Source: a bacterium (GTDB taxonomy: Bacteria; Fidelibacterota; Marinisomatia; Marinisomatales; UBA1611). From it: a DNA stretch of 64,000 nucleotides. The stretch spans positions 44,252 through 108,251 of the forward strand of contig SGYO01000005.1 in assembly GCA_004321745.1 (NCBI GenBank), in the 5' to 3' direction. The notes beneath the pieces are model-generated. The model was given only the letters and a program-made list of their open reading frames with translations. It was not told the DNA's origin and ran no database searches. Position 1 is the stretch's first letter. Every line of letters starts with the position of its first letter. This document shows positions 18,343 through 28,800 of this stretch, in pieces. Both the position numbers and the translations under genes were made by a program.

Positions 18343-19265
18343 TTCAAATAGCAACATTATTTGTTTTTTCATTAGCCTATTTGAGCTGTGAAACCTCGGT
18401 GCCTCAATTTGATTCCCAGAGTGCATTTAAATACCTTATCGAGCAGTGTGATTTTGGACCTAGAAATCCAGGTTCTGAGGGGCACGAAAATACCAAAAAT
18501 TATATTTTAGATATTACCAAAGCTTTTGCTGATTCTGTGATAGTGCAAAATTTTTCATTTGAAAGTGCTCTAGAAAAAAAATCTCATCAAGGATTTAATA
18601 TTGTTGCTAGATTTAATCCTTCAAGCGAAACCCAAATATTAATAGGAGCCCATTGGGATACAAGACCTTACGCAGATAGAGACTTAGAGAAGAAAAATTT
18701 TTACAAACCAATTCTTGGAGCAAATGATGGAGCCTCTGGAGTTGCGATTTTATTAGAGCTTGCTAAACTACTTAATAAAAATAAACCAACATTAGGCGTT
18801 AACCTTGTATTTTTCGATGCTGAAGACAGTGGTGTGTCAGAAGAAAATGAAAGTTATTGTAAAGGTTCAATTTTTTTTGCTAAAAACCTACCAATACCTA
18901 ATATTAAAGAAGCAATTATTTTAGACATGGTTGGTGATAAGCAGCTGTCTCTTCCGATAGAAAGGAATTCATTAAATTTTAATCCCACCTTGGTTAGACA
19001 GTTATGGGATAGGGCAAAAAAATTAAATTTGAAAGCATTTAAAGGGGTAGTTGGCTTGGCTATTTATGATGACCATGTTCCTCTATTTCAATATGCTAAT
19101 ATACCCTCGATTGATATTATTGACTTTAGATATCCAAATTCATTCAAAAATTATTGGCACACTGTAGAAGATACTCCTAAAAATTGTAGTCCTGAAAGTC
19201 TTGGCCAGGTTGGTACGTTAATGGTTGATTATATTTTTAATCGTAAATTTTATTCTACAAAATGA
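18339..19265 (+). CDS. M28-family peptidase / glutaminyl cyclase-like lipoprotein
   Basis: A 308-residue zinc enzyme of the M28 fold, closest in pattern to glutaminyl-peptide cyclotransferase, which makes N-terminal pyroglutamate. The lipobox is LAYLS-Cys17, so it is membrane-anchored. Metal-site motifs are IGAHWDTRP (H105, D107), GANDGASG (Asp130), FDAEDSG and a C-terminal WHTVEDTP histidine. GPRNPGSEGH at 40-49 is typical of the cyclase branch. N-terminal pyroglutamate formation is known for many T9SS-secreted proteins in other bacteria, which fits its place directly after sprA (ATGA overlap). Peptidase activity is the alternative. Confidence 0.85.
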   Translation: MIQIATLFVFSLAYLSCETSVPQFDSQSAFKYLIEQCDFGPRNPGSEGHENTKNYILDITKAFADSVIVQNFSFESALEKKSHQGFNIVARFNPSSETQILIGAHWDTRPYADRDLEKKNFYKPILGANDGASGVAILLELAKLLNKNKPTLGVNLVFFDAEDSGVSEENESYCKGSIFFAKNLPIPNIKEAIILDMVGDKQLSLPIERNSLNFNPTLVRQLWDRAKKLNLKAFKGVVGLAIYDDHVPLFQYANIPSIDIIDFRYPNSFKNYWHTVEDTPKNCSPESLGQVGTLMVDYIFNRKFYSTK

Positions 19266-19281
19266 TATAGCAAAATTTGAT

Positions 19282-20115
19282 ATGGCTAAAAAAGTTCAAT
19301 ATATATTACTATTTTTTTTCATTAGTTGCGGTGTGAAAGATTCTGAAGAAGAATTTGCGGTTGCAATCTCTGATACACAGTTTAATTTTCACCAGAACAC
19401 TAATCAGTTGTTTATTAGCACAAAAGTCCAACCAGATTTAGATGGGCGAATTTTAGATAAGGTAATAGTTGAGTGGTTTGGCACTAGTTTGGAAAATATA
19501 CCTGATAGTTTGACTTTATTTGATGATGGAACAAATGGGGATATTCTTTCAAATGATGATTACTATACTTTGAAAGTTAGAAATGACTCTCTTAATATTA
19601 AAAATACATTGGGTGATGATTCTGGCAGCGTGCACATTAATGTTTTAGCAATGTACATTGGTGAGACCGCAAACGAGCAATCGTCATTTAGAATTGGAAA
19701 CATAATCCCGAGCATAATTAATGTTCAAGCGGATACATTGATTACAAGGCCCATTGGTGCTACGCTGTCTCTACACATTGTAAGTGCTACAGTTTTCGAT
19801 GCAGATGGTTTGGATAATATAAGGTGGGTGGGTTTTACTTCATATCATATCGAAGGCGATTCAATGATGAATGATGGTAACTATATATATCTTTATGACG
19901 ATGGGAGCAGTAATGTTATTTATTTGCCTGATATAACTAGCGGTGATGAAGTAAGCGGTGATGGGACATATAGTTTTAAGATTCCTGTTTTTGGGAGCGG
20001 AAATACAGACCCTAATTATCAAACAAAAACTGGTACTTTTCGTTGGGATTTTATTGCCCAAGATAAAAATGACGAATATAGCTTAGGGACATCTCATGAA
20101 GTTGTCATACAATAA
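19282..20115 (+). CDS. Envelope lipoprotein of unknown function, beta-rich
   Basis: The 277-residue product starts at ATG 19282; the frame is open from 19225, but that start would overlap the previous gene and lacks a signal. From 19282 there is a lipoprotein signal with lipobox FFIS-Cys and a charged linker. The rest contains repeated short beta motifs such as SLTLFDDGTNGDI, YLYDDGSSN and GDEVSGDGTYSF, which look like Ig-like or choice-of-anchor repeats (DDG..GD..SGDG pattern) that may bind calcium. I do not recognise a named family. It overlaps the next gene by 20 nt, so they are likely co-expressed. Confidence 0.7.
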   Translation: MAKKVQYILLFFFISCGVKDSEEEFAVAISDTQFNFHQNTNQLFISTKVQPDLDGRILDKVIVEWFGTSLENIPDSLTLFDDGTNGDILSNDDYYTLKVRNDSLNIKNTLGDDSGSVHINVLAMYIGETANEQSSFRIGNIIPSIINVQADTLITRPIGATLSLHIVSATVFDADGLDNIRWVGFTSYHIEGDSMMNDGNYIYLYDDGSSNVIYLPDITSGDEVSGDGTYSFKIPVFGSGNTDPNYQTKTGTFRWDFIAQDKNDEYSLGTSHEVVIQ

Positions 20116-22192
20116 AATCGTTTATCATATCTTGCTTATTTCTATGGGGTTTGGTCAATACTCAAGCCCTCACAGGTTTAGTTTAAAATCAGCATCTGAT
20201 GGCGAGATTTCATTTTTTCTAGACGGGTTTAACAGCAACGTTGTTGCAGAAATTAAACTTATGAGTGATTCTCTAACTTGGTTTGGTACCGGAAGAGGTT
20301 TATCAATGCATGATGGACAGAGCTCATATACATATCAGTCTACCAATGATTCTATTGTTGATGTTTTTAGCAACCCAAGCTCAATAACAAATGTTTTACC
20401 TGCAGGCGGAGTTTCAGCAATAGCAACAGCTAATGATACTCTATTAGTTGCTTTTGCAGGGGATGACAATGATACTCCAATTGGACTTGGTTTAGCTTTC
20501 ACCCCAAAGGCAAAAGATTGGTATGAAACAGAGCCTAGTGAGATAATTTCTTTTACTTTTTCTTGGGATAGTTCAGGTTCCGATATCTCCAATGGAGTTT
20601 ACTTTGGCTTTGAAAGTGGATATCAGCCTGGATCAGGTTATTCAGGAAGTTTTTTAGTTATAAGTCCGTTAAATGAATTGGATAAAATATCAATAAAAGA
20701 TAGTGTTCAAACAAACACAATAATAAAAGTAACTAACAGTGATCTTTCTAAAGTGCTGAGCTTTACTGTACAGTCGGTTTCAGATTTCAGTGCAGGACAA
20801 ATTCAGTTATTAATAACTCCTGGCTCAATCACATATAGTAATATTTCTGATATAGGGTTTTTAGATAATGAATCGGTCAAATTAAGCATAACAAAAGCAA
20901 CTAAAGCAGTACAGTGGAAATATCTTCCTCAACCGGTTGATAATGAGCTTGATATTGAGGTGCCATTTGGGGAGGGGTATTTTTGGCAGCTACCTGTTAC
21001 TGTACCTCAAGCTAATGTCACGTATGATGCATCAATTTCAGGTAAATACTTATACGTAGCAAGTTGGGCTGGAGGCCTTAGAAGGTATGATTTGTCTATT
21101 AATTTAAGGAAACCGCAGAATGTTCCCATGCCAATGGACTGGCAATCACAGTTATCTACTTGCCAAGATAGTGCTTACATAGATACTGTGTCGAAGATTA
21201 CAGGTGAATCAATACCTGTTCTAAAAGATTATTATCTAAATCCCCGTGATCCTGGAGATGGTGGGAACCATAATCATAAAGCATTTTCAGTGTTAGCATA
21301 TGATGATAGAATTTGGGTCGGTACAGCAAATGGGATAAATAAAGGTAGGATTGTGGAAGAAATAACACAAATATCTGAAAATGAGTTTGAAATATTAAGT
21401 TGCATTGAGTGGGATCATTACAAATATCCAACAAACGGAATATCTGGAAATTTTGTGGTAGCTCTAGGGAAACAAGATTGGAATGGACAAACAACAATCT
21501 GGGCTGCTACTGTAGGGACAGGAGAGGCAGGAGAAATGCAAGGATTAAGTTACTCAAGAGATGACGGGGTTTCTTGGAAAACAGCGCTTATTGGGGAAAG
21601 AGTATACAATATTGAGTCAAAAGATTCTCTAGTTTTTGTTTCAACATCTTCTGGTCTTTGGAAAAGTTTGGATGGAGAAAACTGGGCTAAACTTGATCCA
21701 GCCATTGAGCAAAGTATGCTTAATCAGCGACAGATACTTACTAATGTTGTTTATGCTGCAAAAATTGATGATAGAGATTCAATACCAAAACTTTGGATAG
21801 GAACGCCAGATGGGGTTGGGCTAGCTCAAGATACTCAAGGAAATAATTGGCAAATTTATCAATCAAATCATTACCCTAATGAGGTTTATGCTTACCCAAA
21901 TCCTTTTTCACCTATGACCCACAACATGCTAAATAATGACGGATATGTTCGCTTCCACATTGGTAATATTTATAATAAAGAGGTAAAAATAGATATTTTT
22001 AATTTTGCGATGGAGAAGGTCCATTCAAAAAATTATAATCTTAATTCATATTATGGTGCATTAAAGTGGGATGGGCGCGATATGTTAGGGAATCATGTAG
22101 CAAATGGGGTTTACTTCATACGAATTAATTATGCTAGTTCTAGTAATCAATCTCCGGGAGATAATTGGACAAAACTGATCGTTGTGAAATGA
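20096..22192 (+). CDS. Secreted beta-propeller protein with FlgD-like C-terminal sorting domain
   Basis: A 698-residue secreted protein with a signal peptide (about 1-22, ending GFGQ). The body carries repeated blades of the type TWFGTGRGLSMHDG, YVASWAGGLRRYDL, IWVGTANGINKG, VFVSTSSGLWKSLDG and LWIGTPDGVGLAQD, the pattern of two-component-regulator or sialidase-type propellers. The last about 100 residues (596-698) start with YAYPNPFSP and continue with VKIDIFNF and LKWDGRDMLGNHVANGVYF, a FlgD-like domain typical of T9SS cargo in FCB bacteria. It is probably exported through SprA. It overlaps the previous gene by 20 nt and the next by ATGA (22189-22192). Confidence 0.8.
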   Translation: MKLSYNKIVYHILLISMGFGQYSSPHRFSLKSASDGEISFFLDGFNSNVVAEIKLMSDSLTWFGTGRGLSMHDGQSSYTYQSTNDSIVDVFSNPSSITNVLPAGGVSAIATANDTLLVAFAGDDNDTPIGLGLAFTPKAKDWYETEPSEIISFTFSWDSSGSDISNGVYFGFESGYQPGSGYSGSFLVISPLNELDKISIKDSVQTNTIIKVTNSDLSKVLSFTVQSVSDFSAGQIQLLITPGSITYSNISDIGFLDNESVKLSITKATKAVQWKYLPQPVDNELDIEVPFGEGYFWQLPVTVPQANVTYDASISGKYLYVASWAGGLRRYDLSINLRKPQNVPMPMDWQSQLSTCQDSAYIDTVSKITGESIPVLKDYYLNPRDPGDGGNHNHKAFSVLAYDDRIWVGTANGINKGRIVEEITQISENEFEILSCIEWDHYKYPTNGISGNFVVALGKQDWNGQTTIWAATVGTGEAGEMQGLSYSRDDGVSWKTALIGERVYNIESKDSLVFVSTSSGLWKSLDGENWAKLDPAIEQSMLNQRQILTNVVYAAKIDDRDSIPKLWIGTPDGVGLAQDTQGNNWQIYQSNHYPNEVYAYPNPFSPMTHNMLNNDGYVRFHIGNIYNKEVKIDIFNFAMEKVHSKNYNLNSYYGALKWDGRDMLGNHVANGVYFIRINYASSSNQSPGDNWTKLIVVK

Positions 22193-23136
22193 AAAAGTCA
22201 TTAATTATAATATCATTGCTTATTTCAGGTATTTTCGCAGAGGATTATGCCGGTTTATCTGGTAGTTTCATGAGACTGGGTATTACAGCTAGATCAATTG
22301 CTATGGGAGGTGCATTTACTGCAGAGAAAGATCATGGGTTCTCAACATTTTATAATCCTGCTTGGGCAGCTTTTTTGATTGATAGGCAAGTAGGCCTCTC
22401 ATATTCAAGTATGTCTTTAGACAGGAGATTATCTGGCCTTAGTTTTGCCACGCCTTTGCCCCCTACAGCGGGACTAGGAATTGCATGGGTTAGTGCTGGG
22501 GTAACAGATATCCAAGGTAGGAACAGTGCTGGTGAAAAGACAACAATGATGCAAACTAGCGAAGATGCCTTGATGATCTCTTTCGCTCAACGAATTTTAC
22601 CGTGGTTCTCTTTTGGTGTAAATATAAAGATACTTCAGAATCAGCTGCCCGTTAATGAATCTTACAAAGGTAGTGGTATCGGTTTTGATGTAGGTTTACT
22701 TTTTAAATCAGGAAAATCAACCACGTTTGGTCTTATGATACAAGACATTAACTCAATGTATAATTGGGACTCAGGAGATTTGTATGCTGAAGGCAGAATA
22801 TATAGTGAGTATTTTCCAACGATTTATAGGTTTGGGACGAAGTTTAATTATAAAAATATACGGGTAGTAGCAGATGGGGGTTTTATAACAAACTATAGAA
22901 TAGGCAAAAAAGAATCTGAGGATATTTTTGTTAATTTGCTTCCGCGACTAGGTGTCGAATATACTTACCAAGATTTATATTATTTTAGAGGGGGCTTAGG
23001 CAATGGTCGTATTGCTTTTGGTTGGGGTTTAGAGTATGACTTAATAAAAGACCACGATTCACGGATTGATTATACATTTTCAATGGATTGGGCATCTCAA
23101 TTAGCACATACATTTTCTTATGCGTTTAATTTTTAA
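22189..23136 (+). CDS. PorV/PorQ-family outer membrane barrel protein
   Basis: The start is taken at ATG 22189, which overlaps the previous stop by ATGA and gives a clean signal peptide (MKKSLIIISLLISGIFA). The 315-residue protein has the PorV-type opening: GSFMRLGITARSIAMGGAF followed by GFSTFYNPAWAAF, then repeated barrel strands. PorV is the T9SS shuttle that carries cargo from the translocon to the attachment complex; UPF0164/PorV relatives are common in this phylum. Placed directly behind a cargo-like gene and before a second similar barrel. Function inferred from family resemblance only. Confidence 0.75.
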   Translation: MKKSLIIISLLISGIFAEDYAGLSGSFMRLGITARSIAMGGAFTAEKDHGFSTFYNPAWAAFLIDRQVGLSYSSMSLDRRLSGLSFATPLPPTAGLGIAWVSAGVTDIQGRNSAGEKTTMMQTSEDALMISFAQRILPWFSFGVNIKILQNQLPVNESYKGSGIGFDVGLLFKSGKSTTFGLMIQDINSMYNWDSGDLYAEGRIYSEYFPTIYRFGTKFNYKNIRVVADGGFITNYRIGKKESEDIFVNLLPRLGVEYTYQDLYYFRGGLGNGRIAFGWGLEYDLIKDHDSRIDYTFSMDWASQLAHTFSYAFNF

Positions 23137-23998
23137 AACTTTTTCCATAGTGGCTCTTAATTTTTGCTCAGTTGCATTTTCATTAGGGACGAACTTTTTA
23201 TTATTTCCTGAGAGTGCTAGTGCAATGGCATTGGGGCGGCATCCTTCATTAGGCGGGTCGGAAAGTGTAAACCCCGCTCTCATTAAACAGAGAAATGATA
23301 GTCCTATGTTTCATATAAACTCAGGCAGTTGGTTTGGTAACATAAATCTAGCAGGATTAAACTATATTCAAAGATCTGGTAATTATAATAATAGGTTTTT
23401 CATTAGACATGCGGATGTGACTGATCTAGAGTTTAGAGATAATTCTCCATCTGATAATCCGATTTCTAAATTTTCTGCGTATGCTTTTCAATTAGGAGTA
23501 GGAGTTTCAAGAGGTTATAAATTTGGAAATTTTGGTATGATGCTTAGTTATTTATCATTGGGTATATATGATCAAAAAGCTGATGGTTTTTCAATGGATA
23601 TCGGTTATTCTAGGCTTCTAAGCAATGATTTTGGGTTAGGCGTTTCAGTTCTTAATCTAGGATATATGTCAAAATTTTATCAAGATAGGCCTGAGTTGCC
23701 TATTGCGATCGTAGCGGGCATATCTAAACAAGTAGATCTATATAGAATAAAAAATAATATATACCTCACTACTGAATATTTCGCAAAAGAACTGCCGATG
23801 AAATTTAAAATTGGTGCTGATATGCAATGGGGTCAATTAAACTTTTTGGCTGGATATTCAATCACCAAATTCGATGCAGAGTTTTCTGTTGGCGGTGGAC
23901 TCAAATATGGTCGCTTTAAGGTAATCTATGCAATAATATTTGGCTCTCAAGAAATTGGTGAACCTAAAATTTTCAGCATTAACTACAGGATGCTTTAG
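23120..23998 (+). CDS. Second PorV-like outer membrane barrel protein
   Basis: A 292-residue protein with a signal peptide (to about residue 20) and then LFPESASAMALGRHPSLGGSESVNPALI, which in short form (ESASAMALG and VNPALI) is the PorV/UPF0164 signature in which small residues precede an Asn-Pro. The remaining part alternates polar and hydrophobic residues like an OM barrel. It begins 17 nt inside the preceding PorV-like gene and its stop touches the GTG of the yibQ-like gene. It is probably a paralogue of 22189-23136, but the two are quite different in sequence. Confidence 0.7.
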   Translation: MRLIFKTFSIVALNFCSVAFSLGTNFLLFPESASAMALGRHPSLGGSESVNPALIKQRNDSPMFHINSGSWFGNINLAGLNYIQRSGNYNNRFFIRHADVTDLEFRDNSPSDNPISKFSAYAFQLGVGVSRGYKFGNFGMMLSYLSLGIYDQKADGFSMDIGYSRLLSNDFGLGVSVLNLGYMSKFYQDRPELPIAIVAGISKQVDLYRIKNNIYLTTEYFAKELPMKFKIGADMQWGQLNFLAGYSITKFDAEFSVGGGLKYGRFKVIYAIIFGSQEIGEPKIFSINYRML

Positions 23999-24867
23999 TG
24001 CAGCAAGATTATAAAACTCTAATAATCTATGTATTAACACTCTTCGTTGTTGTATTACTCATTGTTTTAAAAAAGCAGAAAGATCATTTGTCAGACCTTG
24101 AAAATGGAGCCTTACCAGAAGAAGAAATTGAGATTGTATTAGACTCCTTGGAAAAAGAAGAGCCAATCAAAAAGGATCCTCAAGATAATATTGTTTCTCC
24201 AATGCGAGGTGTTATAGCTCTTATTATTGATGATTTTGGATATCGAAACGATCACATTTCTAATGGATTTCTTGAATTGCCTGGCAATTTAACCTATGCA
24301 ATAATTCCAGGGCATGACTACAGTCAGTCTTTTTCAAAAAAGGCTTATGATGCTGGATATGAAATAGTTGTTCACATGCCTATGGAGAATATTGGCAAAA
24401 CATATGGTGAAGAGGAATATGTGCTCATGTCTTATTTTCAAGAAGACGAAATAAAAGAAAGAATTAATAAATCATTTTCTCATTTACCTGAAGCTGTAGG
24501 TTTAAATAACCATCAGGGTTCACGAGGGACAGCCGATTTAAGGATTATGACAATTTTAGCGCATGAGATAAAGGCAAACAAAAAATTTTTTATTGATAGC
24601 AGGACTACTAGAAACTCCGTAGCAGAATCCACTATGCGAAAATATGGTGTGCCTACTAATAAAAGAGACATTTTCTTAGATAATGATCTTGACGAAGAAA
24701 AAATAAGGACTCAGATGTTAAAATTAGCTGATGTAGCAGAGCGAAAAGGAATTGCGATTGGGATAGGTCATGTGAAGCCTCAAACTTTGGCGGTACTACA
24801 AAGAGAAATACCCGATCTTCAAAAAAAAGGTTTCCGCTTTGAGTTTGTATCAAGGTTAGTGTATTAA
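23998..24867 (+). CDS. YibQ-type divergent polysaccharide deacetylase
   Basis: A 289-residue protein starting at GTG 23998. A single N-terminal membrane segment (about 8-24) anchors it, followed by an acidic linker (30-70) and a divergent polysaccharide deacetylase domain (about 75-289). Motifs are VIALIIDDFGYR, VVHMPMEN, GLNNHQGSRGT and FIDSRTT, the family pattern of YibQ/DUF610. Metal-binding residues include the paired Asp of IDDFG and the His of VHMPM and NNHQGS. It would act in the periplasm on glycans; the substrate is unknown. It shares its first base with the previous stop codon area, so it is in the same operon. Confidence 0.85.
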   Translation: MQQDYKTLIIYVLTLFVVVLLIVLKKQKDHLSDLENGALPEEEIEIVLDSLEKEEPIKKDPQDNIVSPMRGVIALIIDDFGYRNDHISNGFLELPGNLTYAIIPGHDYSQSFSKKAYDAGYEIVVHMPMENIGKTYGEEEYVLMSYFQEDEIKERINKSFSHLPEAVGLNNHQGSRGTADLRIMTILAHEIKANKKFFIDSRTTRNSVAESTMRKYGVPTNKRDIFLDNDLDEEKIRTQMLKLADVAERKGIAIGIGHVKPQTLAVLQREIPDLQKKGFRFEFVSRLVY

Positions 24868-24872
24868 TCTAT

Positions 24873-25853
24873 ATGCCGATTCTTTGTAGAGTAACAAGGG
24901 GCGATTTAACTGAGAGCATACATGTAATTTTTGCTACCGTAGTTGATGATTCAGGACATATTGTTTTCTCCACGGGAGACCCAAATTATCTAACGTGCAT
25001 AAGGTCGTCAGCAAAACCATTTCAAGCAGCTGCCGCAATTAAATCAGGTGCGATTAAGGCTGCAGGGTTTGATGAAAGTGAAATTGCGTTAATGTGTGCC
25101 TCTCACCTTGGAGAGGCTATTCATGTTAAAACTGCAAAATCAATGTTAACTAAAATAGGTTGTACTGTAGAAGATTATGAGTGTGGAATTCATGCCCCCG
25201 CAGATGTTTCATCTAGGCATGAATTAATTAAAAATGAAAGCGAATTAACTTCATTTCATAATAATTGCAGTGGTAAACATGCTGGAATGTTGGCATTAGC
25301 AAAATATTTATCGAAAGATTCAAAGAATTATATAAACCCCGATCACATTGCTCAAAAAACAATCTACGCAGCTTTGCAAGAGTACTCTGAGATCAAAGAC
25401 ATACCGATGGAGGTAGATGGTTGTTCGGCACCGACAGCTTTTTTTACGCTTGAAACCATTGCAAAAATGTTTCAAAAGTTGTCAACAAACGAATACCCTG
25501 AGTTAGTTAGTGTATTTAATGCGATGATATCTCATCCATATAATGTAGCGGGTAAAGGTCATTTTGATACTAAATTCATTACTGCCTTAAAAGGCAATGC
25601 TGTTACGAAAGGTGGCGGTGAATCAATTAGAGGAATAGCTCTCAAAAATCGAGATGGAAAAAATCTCGGAATAGCTCTCAAGGTTCTTGATGGTAGTCCA
25701 AGAGCAATGCCCATAGGGTTAATTACTTTACTTGAGCACTTAGAGCTTTTAACAAAAGAAGAACTTTCTAATTTAAAAGAATTTAAAACTAGAGAAAGAA
25801 AAAATTGCCGAGATAAAAAAATTGGTCAAGTTGAAGTATATATAGAGTCTTAA
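24873..25853 (+). CDS. Asparaginase of the AnsA/thermolabile (PF06089-type) family
   Basis: A 326-residue cytoplasmic protein of the Rhizobium etli-type asparaginase family, which hydrolyses L-asparagine to aspartate and ammonia and resembles serine beta-lactamase folds. Motifs include CIRSSAKPFQ (Ser45/46 and Lys48, the S-x-x-K pair), ALMCASHLGE, NNCSGKHAG and DGCSAPT, the cysteines being the family's metal-linked pair. Other conserved parts are HPYNVAGKG and TKGGGESI. No signal peptide is present. It starts 5 nt after the yibQ-like gene and ends 21 nt before the large cargo gene. Confidence 0.85.
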   Translation: MPILCRVTRGDLTESIHVIFATVVDDSGHIVFSTGDPNYLTCIRSSAKPFQAAAAIKSGAIKAAGFDESEIALMCASHLGEAIHVKTAKSMLTKIGCTVEDYECGIHAPADVSSRHELIKNESELTSFHNNCSGKHAGMLALAKYLSKDSKNYINPDHIAQKTIYAALQEYSEIKDIPMEVDGCSAPTAFFTLETIAKMFQKLSTNEYPELVSVFNAMISHPYNVAGKGHFDTKFITALKGNAVTKGGGESIRGIALKNRDGKNLGIALKVLDGSPRAMPIGLITLLEHLELLTKEELSNLKEFKTRERKNCRDKKIGQVEVYIES

Positions 25854-25874
25854 TTCAACAATAACGGAGTTATT

Positions 25875-28800
25875 ATGTCATTTTTTAAATATTATTTTTA
25901 CTATGTAATCATTTATCTCATTTTGATAGGTGTTGCTTTATCAAACTCAGGAGGGCCTTCTGGAAATTATGCAAATAATGCGCCAAGTTATAATAATTGT
26001 ACTCAATGTCATAATGGTAATGTTAATTCTGGTAATGGGAATGTTTCAATTCAAGGTCTGCCTAGTAACGGGTATGCTCCAGGAGAACTATATTCTTTAA
26101 CTGTAAATGTTTCGGGCACTAATAGTCGAGGTTACGGATTTCAAATGGCTTCTCAAGTGGGTAATGACAATGCTGGAAATTTTTCTCTTGGCACACTGTC
26201 AGAAGATGCTGAACTAAATGGTAATAGAGTTCAGCACAGTTCCAGAACTGTCTCTGGTGAGTGGATCATTGACTGGCTTGCCCCATCATCTGATGTTGGT
26301 GATATTACTTTTTCTATATCTGGATTGGCCACTGGAGGGAATTCTTCAACAGGCGGGGATAATGTTTATACTAGTGCTGTGACATTGCCTGCATTAACTC
26401 CTCAAACTTTAGATTTGTTCATTAGTGAATACATTGAAGGCTCTAGTAATAATAAAGGTATAGAAATATTTAACCCTACTGGAGTGTCTGTAGATTTAAG
26501 TAATTATTTTGTTAAATTGTCTCGAAACGGATCTGGTTGGGGTATGTACGATGCTGACACTGAAGAGCCTGGATTTGTTTATCAATTAGGTGGAACATTG
26601 GCAAATGGAGATGTATTGGTTATAGCTACAGATCAAGCAACATTTCAATCTGACATTCAATTATCTTATCCTAGCGTGTGTCACTTTAATGGTGATGATG
26701 CAGTGGGTTTATTTAATAATAATTCTTTAATTGATGCAGTTGGTAACCCCTCAGAGGACCCTGGGTCAGGCTGGGCAGTGGCAGGTATTGATAATGGTAC
26801 AGGTGAGCATACTTTAATTAGAAAATCTTCAATAACAGAAGGGAATATCGACTGGGCATCCTCAGCAGGTTCAAGTGCTAACGATACTGAATGGATTGTT
26901 GAAGATCAGAATTATTTTTTAAATATTGGTTTTCACGTATTCGGTGATACTGGAGAAAATCTTGGGCCTGTGGCTAATGCAGGGCAGGACCAAAGTGTGA
27001 TTTTTGGTAGCTCAGTCACTCTAAACGGCTCTGCCAGTGCAGATCCTGATGGTACAATTGAGTCTTACCAATGGTCTCAAACAGCAGGCACGAGCGTTGA
27101 ATTAAGTTCGATGACTGAGGCAGTGGTCACCTTTACCGCACCATCATCTCCAGATAGTTTATCATTTACATTGACCGTTACAGATAATGAAGGTGCTACA
27201 AGCTCAGCAACTGCTTTTGTAAAAACTGTTCAAGGTGTCTCAAATACTGTTTTCTTTAGTGAGTGGGCAGAAGGAACTTCGTTTAATAAATACATAGAGA
27301 TATACAATGGTACGGGAGAAGAGATAGATTTAAGTACTTACAAGGTTTCTTCTTGCTCTAATGGATGTGATACAGAAGGAGAATGGGATTATCCTGATCA
27401 GGTTGTCTTTGACGTAGGAACCATGGTCGCAGCTGGGGATGTATTCGTAATTGCTCATCCTAATGCAGACCCATCAATCCTTGATCAGGCAGATAATATT
27501 TCTTTCACATATATGAGTAATGGAAATGATGCTGTTGGCCTGGTTAGCACTGCGACTGGTTTTATTGTTGATCTCATTGGTGACATGAGCGCTAGTCCGC
27601 CAGATGCCTGGGATGTTGCAGGTACTCCAAGTGCGACTAATGAACAAACCATCGTAAGAAAACCCTCAGTGCTAAATGGTAATGCAGACTGGGCTGCTTC
27701 TGCAGGTACAGATGCATCAAATTCTGAATGGCTCGTTTTTGACCAAAATGTTTGGGATAATTTAGGTTTTCACAATCAAGGTGTTGACGCACCTTCAGTA
27801 ACGATAAGTTCAATATCTCCAGTATTTTTGACAGATCAAACCGAGATAGAATTTAGCGCTGCAATTTCTGTTCCTACTGGGAGCGTATCTAACGTGATTG
27901 TTAAATATGGTACGAATAATCAATTAGTAAATGAAGCTGAAATGTATCAGGACAATGGTGACATCTGGGCTGGGACTATTCCTGCTCAGCAAGGTAATAT
28001 TGTTCTCCAGATGAGAGTTTTTGCTATAAGTAGTGAAGGTATTGAAGGGCAATCAGCAGTAGTAGAGAGAGTTATTGCTAGCTCATCACCGACTCAAATT
28101 GCAGATTTATATTCTAGCCAAAGTAGCGATGAATTAGTCACTGTTAGAGGCATCGTAACCATTGGAGGCTCAGGCCTTCTTTACCCGACCCAAACTAAAG
28201 CATACATACAAGATGCATCTGGACGCGGTCTTCAATTATTTGATTATAATCTTATCGATGGGCTAGATAGAGGTGATGAGGTAGAGGTTGTTGGTTACTC
28301 TGGTTACTATAACACAACATACCAAATTAAAGACTTCATATTTCGTGAACTATCTAGTGGGAATGATATTCCAGAACCCATTTCTGTAAACGCTGCGCAG
28401 GCAAATTCTGCAAACTATGAAGGAACTTTAATTGCTCTTACTGGAAACATTACAGAAGTAACTCCTATAAGTACCACTGGAAATAATTACACCATTGATG
28501 ACGTTACTACAGTAATGATTTGGAATTCTACTGGTATTGACGTTTCAAATTTAATTGTTGGTTTTAGGGGTGATTTTATTGGCGTTGGTAGTCAATATAA
28601 TGAGAGCTTTCAATTGCTTGTTGGTTATGATAGCGATATATCTACAGTGGTAGGTGTTGATGAAGATAACATTATTTTAAATGAATTTAGTCTGCTACCT
28701 GCATACCCAAATCCATTTAACCCTGTTACAAATATCTCTTTTGTAGTAGATAAATCCTCTGAGATTTCATTAAAGATCTTTGATGTGAATGGTAAGTTGG

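Noticed and set aside
22165..22188. Upstream frame-open start of the PorV-like gene
   Set aside because: It begins with TTG inside the previous gene and lacks a signal peptide; ATG 22189 gives a clean one.
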